A DNA stretch of 64,000 nt, taken from JANWXR01 sp964608265. Lineage in GTDB: Bacteria > Chloroflexota > Anaerolineae > Anaerolineales > UBA6663. The stretch spans positions 1 through 64,000 of the forward strand of contig CAZSNP010000003.1 in the NCBI GenBank assembly GCA_964608265.1. The letters run 5' to 3'. Each line of letters opens with the position of its first letter. Position 1 is the first letter of the stretch. The notes beneath the pieces are model-generated. The model did not search any database. It saw only the letters and a list, made by a program, of their open reading frames with translations, and was not told the DNA's origin. This document shows, in pieces, positions 7,333 through 15,343 of the stretch. Made by a program: the position numbers and the translations under genes.

Positions 7333-7878
7333 ATGTCTCGCATTGGCAAGAAACCCATCGTGCTGCCCAAGGGCGTGACGGTGGATATCAAAGACAACAC
7401 GATTAAGGTCAAAGGCCCGAAGGGCGAGTTGAGCCGCGCGGTCGCTGAGGGCATGTCGGTGGCGCTGGAGAACGGCGAGGTCATCGTCAGGCGCGCCTCG
7501 GAAGAGCGCCAGATGCGGGCGCTGCACGGCACCACCCGCGCCCTGCTCAACAACATGGTGACGGGCGTGAGCACCGGCTTCACCAAAACGCTGCAAGTCG
7601 AAGGCGTCGGCTACCGCGCCGAGATGAAGGGCAAACAACTGGTGATGGCGCTGGGCTTCTCGCACCCGATCACGGTCGACGCCCCGGCCGGCATCAGCTT
7701 TGGGGTGGATGAGAAGACGCGCACCATCACCGTGAACGGCGCCGACCGCGAACTGGTGGGGCAGGTGGCGGCCGATATTCGGGCCTGGCGCCCGCCGGAG
7801 CCTTACAAGGGCAAAGGCCTGCGCTACGTCGGCGAGCGGATCAAGCGCAAGGCCGGCAAAGCAGGCAAAGCCGCCTAA
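7333..7878 (+). CDS. rplF: 50S ribosomal protein L6
   Basis: 181 aa, two repeated RNA-binding domains. MSRIGKKPIVLPKGVTVDIK opens the protein; LQVEGVGYRAEMKGKQLVMA starts domain 2, and RPPEPYKGKGLRYVGERIKR is the C-terminal signature. RBS AAGGAG lies 7 nt upstream (7322-7327). L6 sits near the GTPase-associated centre. Confidence 0.96.
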   Translation: MSRIGKKPIVLPKGVTVDIKDNTIKVKGPKGELSRAVAEGMSVALENGEVIVRRASEERQMRALHGTTRALLNNMVTGVSTGFTKTLQVEGVGYRAEMKGKQLVMALGFSHPITVDAPAGISFGVDEKTRTITVNGADRELVGQVAADIRAWRPPEPYKGKGLRYVGERIKRKAGKAGKAA

Positions 7879-7891
7879 GGAGTGATGTGAC

Positions 7892-8257
7892 ATGGCGAAT
7901 GTAAAACGCGAAGAAAGCCGGGCGCGGCGACATGCCCGCGTCCGAGCCAAGGTTTCCGGTACGCCGGCCCGTCCGCGGCTCAACGTGTTCCGCAGCCTGT
8001 CGAACATCTACGCTCAACTGATCGACGATCAGGCCGGCGCGACGCTGGTGTCCGCCTCGTCAATTGACACCGAGCTTAAGGCTGCGCTGGATGGCAAAAA
8101 GAAAGCCGAGCAGGCCAAGCTGGTCGGGCAGGCCATCGCCGCCCGGGCCAAAGCCAAAGGCATCACCCAGGCGGTGTTTGATCGCGGCGGCTATCAATAT
8201 CATGGACGCGTCAAAGCTCTGGCCGAGGGCGCGCGTGAAGGTGGATTGGAGTTCTAA
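7892..8257 (+). CDS. rplR: 50S ribosomal protein L18
   Basis: 121 aa, 5S rRNA-binding protein. Basic N-terminal arm (ESRARRHARVRAKVSGT), then ARPRLNVFRSLSNIYAQLID, and the C-terminal FDRGGYQYHGRVKALAEGAREGGLEF pattern, which is diagnostic. Its TAA directly abuts the rpsE ATG (zero spacing), so the two are likely translationally coupled. Confidence 0.95.
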   Translation: MANVKREESRARRHARVRAKVSGTPARPRLNVFRSLSNIYAQLIDDQAGATLVSASSIDTELKAALDGKKKAEQAKLVGQAIAARAKAKGITQAVFDRGGYQYHGRVKALAEGAREGGLEF

Positions 8258-8869
8258 ATGAGTGATCAGCAGCAGCAACCCGAGCAGACGCAGAAGCCGC
8301 AGCGCGGGGGACGCGGTGGGCAGCGCGGCGGACAGCGCCAGCCCCGCCGTGACCGCGAAGAGGATCGTGGCCCCGAGCTGGACGAGCGCGTGATCGACAT
8401 CGCCCGCGTGGCCAAGGTCATCAAAGGTGGCCGCCGGTTCGCCTTCCGCACGGTCGTGGTCGCCGGTGACAATCGCGGCCGGGTCGGCATCGGCGTGGGC
8501 AAGAGCCGCGCGGTGCCGGATGCCATCCGCAAGGCCACCGAGCGCGCGCGCAAGAATCTCAAATCCATCATCATCACCGGCACCACCATCCCGCATGAGG
8601 TCACGGCCCAGCGCGGCGGGGCCAAGATCCTGCTCAAGCCGGCGTCGCCCGGGACGGGCGTGATCGCGGCCGGTGGCGTGCGCGCCGTGCTCGAGGCGGC
8701 CGGCGTGCGCGATATCCTCACCAAATCGCAGGGCAGCCCGAACGTCCTCAACGTGGTGAACGCAACGCTGATTGCGCTGGGCCAGTTGAAGGATGCGGGC
8801 GCCGAGGCGCGCCAGCGCGGCAAAGACCTGCGCGCCGTGACGCCGTTCTGGAACCGGAGCAGGAAGTAA
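8258..8869 (+). CDS. rpsE: 30S ribosomal protein S5
   Basis: 203 aa, longer than the usual ~165-170 because of a roughly 45-residue Gln/Arg/Gly-rich N-terminal extension (QQQQPEQTQKPQRGGRGGQR). The dsRBD-like core begins near LDERVIDIARVAKVIKGG and shows RAVPDAIRKATERARKNL and the second S5 domain GVRAVLEAAGVRDILTKSQG. S5 acts in decoding fidelity and mRNA unwinding. The extension is probably disordered and RNA-binding. Overlaps rpmD by 1 nt (TAATG). Confidence 0.95.
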   Translation: MSDQQQQPEQTQKPQRGGRGGQRGGQRQPRRDREEDRGPELDERVIDIARVAKVIKGGRRFAFRTVVVAGDNRGRVGIGVGKSRAVPDAIRKATERARKNLKSIIITGTTIPHEVTAQRGGAKILLKPASPGTGVIAAGGVRAVLEAAGVRDILTKSQGSPNVLNVVNATLIALGQLKDAGAEARQRGKDLRAVTPFWNRSRK

Positions 8870-9063
8870 TGGCTGAGAAAACTGTGCGCATCACGCTTGT
8901 CCGCAGCCCGATCGGGTTTTCGTACCGGCACAAGGCCACGGTCAAGGCGCTCGGCCTGCGCAGGATGCATCAAACGGTGGAGCAAAAAGATACGCCGCAA
9001 CTCCGGGGCATGCTGGCCAAAGTGGCGCGGCTCGTAAGGGTAGAGGTGGCCAATAGCGAATAA
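8869..9063 (+). CDS. rpmD: 50S ribosomal protein L30
   Basis: 64 aa. The pattern VRITLVRSPIGFSYRHKATV and GLRRMHQTVEQKDTPQLRGM is L30. The last codons, AAT AGC GAA TAA, lie inside a palindromic AATAACG-type repeat (9051-9094), so the stop codon and the terminal Asn-Ser-Glu seem to be supplied by that element. rpsC ends the same way (Ser-Glu-stop next to a related element). Confidence 0.95.
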   Translation: MAEKTVRITLVRSPIGFSYRHKATVKALGLRRMHQTVEQKDTPQLRGMLAKVARLVRVEVANSE

Positions 9064-9094
9064 CCAACTGCTGGTTATTCGTTATCGGTTATTG
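9051..9094 (+). repeat. AATAACG-type palindrome (rpmD-rplO)
   Basis: CGAATAACCA (9057-9066) and TGGTTATTCG (9072-9081) form a perfect 10-bp stem with a 5-nt loop; flanking words CAATAGCG and ATCGGTTATTG extend the symmetry. It contains the rpmD stop (9061-9063). No U-tract follows. Same family as 4379-4431 and 5750-5807. Confidence 0.8.
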
Positions 9095-9103
9095 AGTGAC
9101 GCA

Positions 9104-9556
9104 ATGAAACTACACGATCTCGGCCCCAACGACGGGTCAAATCGCAAGAAAACGCGGGTGGGTCGCGGCATCGCGGCGGGCAAAGGCAAGACCGCCGGAC
9201 GCGGCACCAAAGGCTACGGCGCGCGGCGCGGCGGCGGCGGCAAGATCTATCGCCAGGGCGGTAACCTGCCGTTCTACCGCAGCTTGCCGTTCAAGCGCGG
9301 CTTCATCAACATCTTCCGCACCGAGTTCGCGGAGGTGAACGTGGCCCGCCTCGACGGCTTCGCCGCCGGCGCCGAGGTGACACCGGAAGTGCTGGCGCAG
9401 CAGGGCATCGTGCGGCACGCCGGCATGCCGATTGCGCTGCTGGGCATGGGCGAGGTGACCAAAGCCCTGACCGTCAGGGTGCATCGGGCCAGCCAATCGG
9501 CGGTGGCCAAAGTCGAAGCGGCCGGCGGCAAGGTGGAAATCATCACAGACCGATAA
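9104..9556 (+). CDS. rplO: 50S ribosomal protein L15
   Basis: 150 aa, start ATG 9104 (MKLHDLGPNDGSNRKKTRVG); an upstream in-frame TTG at 9092 lies inside the palindrome and is unlikely. GRGIAAGKGKTAGRGTKGYG and RRGGGGKIYRQGGNLPFYRS are the glycine/basic-rich L15 core; the C-terminal EVTPEVLAQQGIVRH and HRASQSAVAKVEAAGGKVE match the family. No strong Shine-Dalgarno is visible. Confidence 0.95.
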   Translation: MKLHDLGPNDGSNRKKTRVGRGIAAGKGKTAGRGTKGYGARRGGGGKIYRQGGNLPFYRSLPFKRGFINIFRTEFAEVNVARLDGFAAGAEVTPEVLAQQGIVRHAGMPIALLGMGEVTKALTVRVHRASQSAVAKVEAAGGKVEIITDR

Positions 9557-9574
9557 GGTCTGCCGGAGACGGGA

Positions 9575-10930
9575 ATGAGTGAATTCTTCGCGGCGCTGCG
9601 GCGCATCTGGAACGCGGAAGACCTGCGCAATCGCATCCTGATCACCATCGGTATCCTGGTGATCTACCGCCTGGCCGCCCACATCCCGGCCCCGAACGTC
9701 AACGTGGAAGCGGTGCGCGGGATATTGGAGCAGGGCGGCGCGAGCGGCAACTTCTTCAACATCCTCGACCTGCTCTCGGGCGGCACCGTCTCGAACATGT
9801 CGGTGCTGGCGATGGGGGTGTATCCCTACATCACCGCGCAGATCATCCTGCAACTATTGATCCCCATCATCCCGCGTTTGCAGCGCATGGTGGAGGAAGA
9901 CCCCACCCGGGCGCGCGAGTTTCAGGAGCGCTGGACGTACTATCTCGCGGTGCCGATGGCGGCGCTCAATGCCTTTGGCCAGATTCGGATCATCCAATCG
10001 CTGAACTCAACGCAGCCGATCCTGCTCTCGGGCGATATCGGCTTCAACCTGCCGACTATCACGATGATCATCGCGATGACGGCGGGCACGATGTTCGCCA
10101 TCTGGCTGGGCGAACTGATTTCAGAGTACGGCCTGCGCAAGCAGGGCCTGTCGCTCATCATCTTCGCCGGCATCGTGGCGCGCATCCCGGCGCAATTGCT
10201 CAGCCTGCTGGCCGACCCGCAATACTGGTGGATCAACCTCATCATCTTCATCCTGCTGCTGGTGCTGATGGTGTTTGTGATCGTCTTTGTGCAGCAGGGG
10301 CGACGCAATGTGCCGGTGATGTATCCGGGCCGGCGGATGGGCAACCGCATGAGCATGCCGGTGCGCGGCCAACTGCCGTTACAGATCAATATGGCGGGCA
10401 TGATCCCCATCATCTTCGCCCAATCCATCCTGACCTTCCCGGCCATCATCGCGCAGTTCTTCACCAGTTCGACGACGCCATGGATTGCCAGCGGCGCCCT
10501 GGCGGTGCAGAACCTGTTCGGCGGCAACAGCGATTGGTACTGGCTGTTGTACTTCATCATGGTGGTGCTGTTCACCTTCTTCTACACCGATGTGTTGTTC
10601 ACGCAACAAAACTACGGTGAGAATTTGAAGCGGGCCGGCGCACAGATCCCCGGCATCACCAAGGGCGCGCCGACACAGAGGTATTTGACCAAGGTGCTGC
10701 GCCGCATCACCTTGCCGGGCGCGGTCTTTCTGGGCATCGTCGCTGTCATGCCCTTCATCGTCAGCGGCATCATGCGCGCGGTCGGCGGGGGCCTGTCGGC
10801 CTCCAGCACCAGCCTGTCGATCCTGAGCACCGGCCTGTTGATCGTGGTGGGTGTGGTGCGCGACACCTTCTTCGGGCTGGACGCCGAGTTGAAGCTGCGG
10901 GGTTACAACGACTCGCTGCTGGTGAAGTAA
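9575..10930 (+). CDS. secY: Protein translocase subunit SecY
   Basis: 451 aa, ten predicted membrane segments, the channel subunit of the SecYEG translocon. MSEFFAALRRIWNAEDLRNR precedes TM1; GGTVSNMSVLAMGVYPYITA, PGRRMGNRMSMPVRGQLPLQ (cytosolic loop) and GITKGAPTQRYLTKVLRRIT are SecY signatures. Located after rplO and before adk as in most spc operons. It would export the lipoproteins and Calx-beta proteins encoded farther along. Confidence 0.96.
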   Translation: MSEFFAALRRIWNAEDLRNRILITIGILVIYRLAAHIPAPNVNVEAVRGILEQGGASGNFFNILDLLSGGTVSNMSVLAMGVYPYITAQIILQLLIPIIPRLQRMVEEDPTRAREFQERWTYYLAVPMAALNAFGQIRIIQSLNSTQPILLSGDIGFNLPTITMIIAMTAGTMFAIWLGELISEYGLRKQGLSLIIFAGIVARIPAQLLSLLADPQYWWINLIIFILLLVLMVFVIVFVQQGRRNVPVMYPGRRMGNRMSMPVRGQLPLQINMAGMIPIIFAQSILTFPAIIAQFFTSSTTPWIASGALAVQNLFGGNSDWYWLLYFIMVVLFTFFYTDVLFTQQNYGENLKRAGAQIPGITKGAPTQRYLTKVLRRITLPGAVFLGIVAVMPFIVSGIMRAVGGGLSASSTSLSILSTGLLIVVGVVRDTFFGLDAELKLRGYNDSLLVK

Positions 10931-10939
10931 TCACCGCCG

Positions 10940-11602
10940 ATGCCGAAGTTCATCTTGCTGTTTGGGCCGCCAGGCGCGGGCAAGGGCACACAGGCCCAGA
11001 TCCTCAGCAGGGATTCTGGGCTGCCCCAGGTCGCCTCGGGCGACTTGTTTCGGATGAACCTGAAAAACATGACGCCGCTCGGACAACTCGCCAAGAAGTT
11101 TATGGATAAGGGCGAGCTGGTGCCGGATGATGTGACCATTCGCATGATCCGCGATCGCCTCGAACAGCCCGATGCCCAGCCCGGCGCGCTGCTCGACGGC
11201 TTCCCGCGCACCATCCCCCAGGCCGAGGCGCTCGATTCACTGCTGGCGGAGTTCGGCGGCAGGGTGGACGTGGTGCTGTACATGAATGTGCGCGAGAGCG
11301 TGTTGATCGAACGGCTCTCCTCGCGCTGGGTGTGTCGCGGCCCGCAGCAGCACGTCTTCAACCAGTTCACCAATCCGCCCAAAGTGCCGGGGGTGTGTGA
11401 TGTGTGCGGCGCAGAGTTGTTCCAGCGCGATGACGACAAGGCCGCCGTGCAGGCCAAACGCATCCGCGTGTTTCTGGAGCAGACCACGCCGCTGATCGAG
11501 TTCTATCGCCAGCGTGGTGCGCTGTGCGAGATCGACGGTGAGCGTTCGGTGGCAGACGTGACGGCGCAGGTGAAGCGCGCCGTCGACTCCGCGGTCGGGT
11601 AA
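10940..11602 (+). CDS. adk: Adenylate kinase
   Basis: 220 aa. Interconverts ATP + AMP and 2 ADP. The P-loop GPPGAGKGTQ is at residues 9-18; DGFPRTIPQAEALD is the NMP/core motif. The LID segment (WVCRGPQQ ... GVCDVCGAEL) retains three of the four positions usual for zinc-type LIDs; the second cysteine of the first CxxC is proline here, so zinc binding may be altered. Overlaps map by 1 nt (TAATG). Confidence 0.95.
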   Translation: MPKFILLFGPPGAGKGTQAQILSRDSGLPQVASGDLFRMNLKNMTPLGQLAKKFMDKGELVPDDVTIRMIRDRLEQPDAQPGALLDGFPRTIPQAEALDSLLAEFGGRVDVVLYMNVRESVLIERLSSRWVCRGPQQHVFNQFTNPPKVPGVCDVCGAELFQRDDDKAAVQAKRIRVFLEQTTPLIEFYRQRGALCEIDGERSVADVTAQVKRAVDSAVG

Positions 11603-12387
11603 TGGCCGACGGGCGAGAAGGCTGGCACAAGGGCGTCGAGATCAAGAGCGCCCGCGAGCTGGGCCTGATGCGGATGGCGGGGCGCATTGCGGCGCTGGCG
11701 CTGGCCGAGATGCGCGACAAATTGAAACCCGGCGTCAGCGGCAAACAGCTCGATGCCATCGCCGAAAAGGTGATCGCGCGGCACAAGGCTGCGCCGGCCT
11801 TCAAAGGTGTGCCGGGGCCGTACCCGTATCCGTTTGCCACCACCATCTCGATCAACGAGCAACTGGTGCACGGCTTGCCGACCGGGCGTCTCATCCGCGA
11901 AGGCGATTTGGTCAGCCTGGATTGCGGCGTGTTGCATCAGGGCTTCTACGCCGACAACGCCATCACCGTCGGGGTGGGGCGCGTCTCCGGCGAAGCGGCC
12001 CAACTGCTCGCGGTGACCGAGCAGGCACTTTACAAGGGTATTGCGCATGCGCGGGTGGGTCGCCGAGTGGGCGACATCTCGCACGCCATCCAGCAGTTTG
12101 TCGAGGGGCAGGGCTATCACCTGGCGCGCGAGTACACCGGGCACGGCGTCGGGCGGCACATGCACGAAGACCCGGAGGTGCCCAATCAGGGCAAGCCGGG
12201 CAGCGGCCGGCTGTTGCGACCGGGGCTGGTGCTGGCCATCGAGCCGATGGTGATGATCGGCACGACCGAGACGTTGACCCAGCCCGATGGCTGGACGGCG
12301 GTTTCTGAAGATGGCTCGCTGGCCTGCCACTTTGAGCATACGGTGGCGGTGACCGATAGCGAACCGGTGATTCTGACAACGATATAG
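11602..12387 (+). CDS. map: Methionine aminopeptidase, type I
   Basis: 261 aa. Removes initiator methionine from nascent proteins. The pita-bread fold metal ligands are visible: Asp in LVSLDCGVLHQGFYADNAIT (two Asp), His in GHGVGRHMHEDPEV, Glu in AIEPMV, Glu in CHFEHTVAVTD. The usual next gene, infA, is absent; a promoter and rpmJ follow instead. Confidence 0.95.
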   Translation: MADGREGWHKGVEIKSARELGLMRMAGRIAALALAEMRDKLKPGVSGKQLDAIAEKVIARHKAAPAFKGVPGPYPYPFATTISINEQLVHGLPTGRLIREGDLVSLDCGVLHQGFYADNAITVGVGRVSGEAAQLLAVTEQALYKGIAHARVGRRVGDISHAIQQFVEGQGYHLAREYTGHGVGRHMHEDPEVPNQGKPGSGRLLRPGLVLAIEPMVMIGTTETLTQPDGWTAVSEDGSLACHFEHTVAVTDSEPVILTTI

Positions 12388-12394
12388 TTGGCTC

Positions 12395-12423
12395 TGGACG
12401 TAATGTGACGGCGTGAGTATAAT
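12395..12423 (+). promoter_or_regulatory. Promoter for rpmJ-rpsM-rpsK-rpsD-rpoA
   Basis: TGGACG (12395-12400, four of six consensus bases) and a perfect TATAAT (12418-12423) are separated by exactly 17 nt. The expected start is near 12430, followed by a CGGGAG-type Shine-Dalgarno (about 12443-12448) and ATG 12456. It would give the alpha-operon part its own transcription, downstream of adk-map. Confidence 0.75.
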
Positions 12424-12455
12424 CCGCCTTCGCGAGTCTGACCGGGAGTTATGAC

Positions 12456-12569
12456 ATGAAAGTGCAAGCCTCAATTCGAAAGCGGTGCGCCAAGTGCAAA
12501 ATCGTGCGCCGGCGCGGCCGCGTGTATGTAATCTGCCAGGACCAGACGCATAAGCAGCGTCAGGGATAA
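12456..12569 (+). CDS. rpmJ: 50S ribosomal protein L36
   Basis: 37 aa, short but complete: starts MKVQASIRKRCAKCKIVRRR and ends THKQRQG. It is the zinc (C+) form, with Cys11, Cys14, Cys27 and His32. L36 is in the 50S subunit near the L7/L12 stalk base. It lies directly downstream of a good sigma-A promoter. infA, normally between map and rpmJ, is absent. Confidence 0.95.
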   Translation: MKVQASIRKRCAKCKIVRRRGRVYVICQDQTHKQRQG

Positions 12570-12575
12570 GGGCGA

Positions 12576-12658
12576 TTTCCCTCGTTTTCCAGGTTTCCTT
12601 CGTTGCCGCGAACTGGTGAAGGAAGGTGAATGGGAAACAAAGGCGACTGAAGGAAAGC
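12576..12658 (+). repeat. TTTCC/GGAAA palindromic spacer (rpmJ-rpsM)
   Basis: The 5' half repeats TTTCC and CCTTCG words and the 3' half their complements. TTCCTTC (12595-12601) pairs with GAAGGAA (12618-12624) and TTTCCC (12576-12581) with GGGAAA (12632-12637). It ends with the AAGGAAAG that serves as rpsM Shine-Dalgarno. No T-run, so not a terminator. Same architecture, different word, as the AATAACG palindromes. Confidence 0.55.
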
Positions 12659-12662
12659 AAAT

Positions 12663-13049
12663 ATGCGTATTGAAGGCGTTGACCTGCCACGCGACAAACG
12701 GGTTGAAGTTGGGCTGACCTACCTGTACGGCATCGGCCCCAAGCTGTCGCACGAAATTCTGGCTGCCACCAAAATCAGCCCGGATAAACGCGTCAAGGAT
12801 CTGACCGAAGCCGAAGCGGCGGCGATCCGCGACTTCATCGGCCAGCACTACGCGGTCGAGGGCGATTTGCGCCGCGAGGTGCAGCTCAATATCAAGCGCC
12901 TGATCGAGATCGGCGCGTATCGCGGGCTGCGGCATCGTCGCAACCTGCCGGTGCGCGGCCAGCGGACCCGCACCAACTCGCGCACCCGCAAAGGCGCCAA
13001 GAAGACGGTGGCCGGACGCGGTCGGCGCCGAGGCGCGAAGAAGAAGTAA
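12663..13049 (+). CDS. rpsM: 30S ribosomal protein S13
   Basis: 128 aa. S13 is in the 30S head and makes bridges to L5. MRIEGVDLPRDKRVEVGLTY, YGIGPKLSHEILAATKIS and the tail RHRRNLPVRGQRTRTNSRTR followed by KGAKKTVAGRGRRRGAKKK are typical. AAGGAAAG upstream is the RBS. Confidence 0.96.
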   Translation: MRIEGVDLPRDKRVEVGLTYLYGIGPKLSHEILAATKISPDKRVKDLTEAEAAAIRDFIGQHYAVEGDLRREVQLNIKRLIEIGAYRGLRHRRNLPVRGQRTRTNSRTRKGAKKTVAGRGRRRGAKKK

Positions 13050-13087
13050 GCGTGGCCGAGGACGAAGCGCCGAGGGCGTTTGGCCCC

Positions 13088-13133
13088 GCCGATCACATTT
13101 GGGCTCCTTCCGGCCCGCGGCGGTGTGATCGGC
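13088..13133 (+). repeat. Inverted repeat in rpsM-rpsK spacer
   Basis: GCCGATCACA (13088-13097) and TGTGATCGGC (13124-13133) are perfect 10-base inverted copies flanking a GC-rich 26-nt loop. The 135-nt spacer otherwise holds only the rpsK Shine-Dalgarno GTGAGG. No U-tract follows. Could be a recognition site or mRNA structure; unresolved. Confidence 0.6.
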
Positions 13134-13184
13134 AAAGCCGGACAAACTCACCTTCGTCACTCGCCCTCAGTTAAGTGAGGAACA

Positions 13185-13586
13185 ATGGCTCGTCCAACCA
13201 AAGTGGCTCGACGCGCATCCAGCAAGAAGGCCAGAAACGCGCCGCCGCATGGGCACGCCCATGTGTTTGCGTCGTTCAACAATACCATCGTGACCTTCAC
13301 CGATCAGCAGGGCGGCACGGTGTGTTGGAGTTCGGCCGGCACGGCCGGGTTCAAGGGTTCGCGCAAGAGCACGCCGTATGCGGCCCGCGTGGCTGCGCAA
13401 CAGGCGGCCCAACAGGCGCAGAACCTGGGCATGTCCGAAGTCGATGTCTTTATCAAGGGGCCTGGCCCCGGTCGTGAGGCCGCCATCCGTGCCATTCAAA
13501 GCGTGGGGTTGAAGGTGCGGTCGATCAACGACATCACCCCGGTGCCGCACAACGGCTGCCGCCCGCCGAAGCGTCGGCGCGTTTAG
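13185..13586 (+). CDS. rpsK: 30S ribosomal protein S11
   Basis: 133 aa. S11 is on the 30S platform. Core motifs GHAHVFASFNNTIVTFTDQQ, WSSAGTAGFKGSRKSTPYAA and the C-terminal INDITPVPHNGCRPPKRRRV are near-invariant in bacteria. The N-terminal basic stretch is slightly longer than in E. coli. Confidence 0.97.
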   Translation: MARPTKVARRASSKKARNAPPHGHAHVFASFNNTIVTFTDQQGGTVCWSSAGTAGFKGSRKSTPYAARVAAQQAAQQAQNLGMSEVDVFIKGPGPGREAAIRAIQSVGLKVRSINDITPVPHNGCRPPKRRRV

Positions 13587-13645
13587 TTTCAGCGGGTACG
13601 CCGGCCGGAGGCCGGTTTGCCCACGGACGGAAGGATTTTCGAAAG

Positions 13646-14296
13646 ATGGCAAAGTATACCGGTCCGGTCTGTCGGTTGTGCCGGCGTGAAGGCGAGAAGC
13701 TATACCTCAAGGGCGCGCGCTGTCTCAGCGTGAAATGCCCGTTTGAGAAGCAGGAGAACGCTCGCGATTACGCGCCCGGCCAGCATGGCCGTGACGTGCA
13801 ATTCAAGCGCAACCGCTCATCCGACTACTTGTTGCAGTTGCGCGAAAAGCAAAAGGCGCGCCGCGTCTACGGCGTGCTCGAGGCGCAGTTCCGCCGCTAC
13901 TATCAAATGGCGCTCAAGACCCGGGGCGTCACCGGGCAGACGCTGCTGCAAATCCTGGAGCGCCGGCTGGATAACGTCCTGTACCGGCTGGGCTATGCCA
14001 GCAGCCGCCCGCAGGCGCGCCAGATGGTCAGCCACGGGCACATCAACGTGAACGGGCGGCGCATCAAGGCGGCGGCGGCGCTGGTGAAGCCCGGGGACGT
14101 GATCGAGGTGCGGGCGTCGTCGCAGCAGCGCGATTTCTTCAAGACGCTGAAAGAGACCGATGAGCCGCGCTCGGCGCCCGGTTGGCTCATCCGCAATTGG
14201 AACACGCTGTCGGCGCAAGTCACCAAGTTGCCGGCGCGCGAGGATATTGACGCAAATCTCAACGAACAGCTCATCGTCGAATTCTATTCGCGCTAA
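13646..14296 (+). CDS. rpsD: 30S ribosomal protein S4
   Basis: 216 aa. A primary 16S rRNA binder; in E. coli it autoregulates the alpha operon. It carries the zinc motif of C+ S4: Cys9, Cys12, Cys26, Cys31 in GPVCRLCRREG and RCLSVKCPFEK. The S4 RNA-binding domain is seen in RLDNVLYRLGYASSRPQARQ and VSHGHINVNGRRIK. The preceding spacer has a CCGGCC/GGCCGG hairpin. Confidence 0.96.
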   Translation: MAKYTGPVCRLCRREGEKLYLKGARCLSVKCPFEKQENARDYAPGQHGRDVQFKRNRSSDYLLQLREKQKARRVYGVLEAQFRRYYQMALKTRGVTGQTLLQILERRLDNVLYRLGYASSRPQARQMVSHGHINVNGRRIKAAAALVKPGDVIEVRASSQQRDFFKTLKETDEPRSAPGWLIRNWNTLSAQVTKLPAREDIDANLNEQLIVEFYSR

Positions 14297-14371
14297 CGCT
14301 GGTCGAGTTGAGAACCACTCCATGAGCCGGCGACCTCCCCAGCGGGAGAGGCCGTTTGGAAAGAGAGTCTT

Positions 14372-15343
14372 ATGAGCGTCACGAACAACATGGTTCTGCC
14401 CAAGATCGAGGGCGAGAACATTTCGCGGAACTACGGCAAGTTCATCATCAGCCCGCTCGAAAGCGGTTACGGCGTCACCCTCGGCAACGCGTTGCGCCGG
14501 GTGATGCTCTCGTCGCTGGAGGGCTCCGCCGTCTCGTCCATTCGCGTCTCGGATGTGCCGCATGAGTTTTCGGATATCCCGGGCGTGAAAGAGGACATGA
14601 CCCAGTTGCTGTTGCAGGTCAAGCAACTGCGGCTGATGCTGCACGAAGGCGAAACCGCGCGCCTGCGCCTCGATGTGCAGGGCGAAGGCGAAGTCACCGC
14701 CGCCGACATCATCTGCCCGTCCGAAGTCGAGATCATGAATCCCGATCTCTATCTGTTCACGGTGGATAACGACAAGGCGCGCCTCGAGATCGAGATGACG
14801 GTGCAGCGCGGGCGCGGCTACTCACCGGCCGATGAACGCGGCCGGTTGCCCATCGGCGAAGTGCCGGTGGATGCCATCTACAGCCCGATCAAGCGCGTGT
14901 CGTTCGAGGTGCAGCGGGCGCGCGTCGGCCAGATCACGAGCTACGATAAACTGGTGACCGAGGTGTGGACCGACGGCACCCTCCGGCCCGAGGCTGCCCT
15001 CAAGCAGAGCGCGCAGATTCTGATGGCCCACCTGCGGCTAATCGCCGGGGTGACCGAGGAGTCGCTCGCCCCGGTCGCGCCGACCGAGGAAGCGCCCAAG
15101 ATGTCGAGCGAGATCTACGAGATGCCGATTGAGAATCTCGACCTCTCGGTGCGTGTCTTCAACTCGCTCAAACGCACCGGCATCACCACGGTCGGTGAGG
15201 TGTTGGATATGCTCAACAAAGGCGAAGAGGCTATGCTGGCCATCCGCAACTTTGGCGATAAGAGCCTGGATGAACTGCGGGTGAAATTGCAGGAGAAGGG
15301 CTTCCTCAAGGATGTGGAAGTGCCGGTGGAGAAGGCAGCATGA
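14372..15343 (+). CDS. rpoA: DNA-directed RNA polymerase subunit alpha
   Basis: 323 aa. The N-terminal assembly domain (residues 1 to ~230) shows GYGVTLGNALRRVMLSSLEG and PVDAIYSPIKRVSFEVQRAR; a linker follows, then the alpha-CTD (about 265-320: NLDLSVRVFNSLKRTGITTV, GDKSLDELRVKLQEKGF), which binds UP elements and activators. Overlaps rplQ by 4 nt (ATGA). Confidence 0.97.
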   Translation: MSVTNNMVLPKIEGENISRNYGKFIISPLESGYGVTLGNALRRVMLSSLEGSAVSSIRVSDVPHEFSDIPGVKEDMTQLLLQVKQLRLMLHEGETARLRLDVQGEGEVTAADIICPSEVEIMNPDLYLFTVDNDKARLEIEMTVQRGRGYSPADERGRLPIGEVPVDAIYSPIKRVSFEVQRARVGQITSYDKLVTEVWTDGTLRPEAALKQSAQILMAHLRLIAGVTEESLAPVAPTEEAPKMSSEIYEMPIENLDLSVRVFNSLKRTGITTVGEVLDMLNKGEEAMLAIRNFGDKSLDELRVKLQEKGFLKDVEVPVEKAA

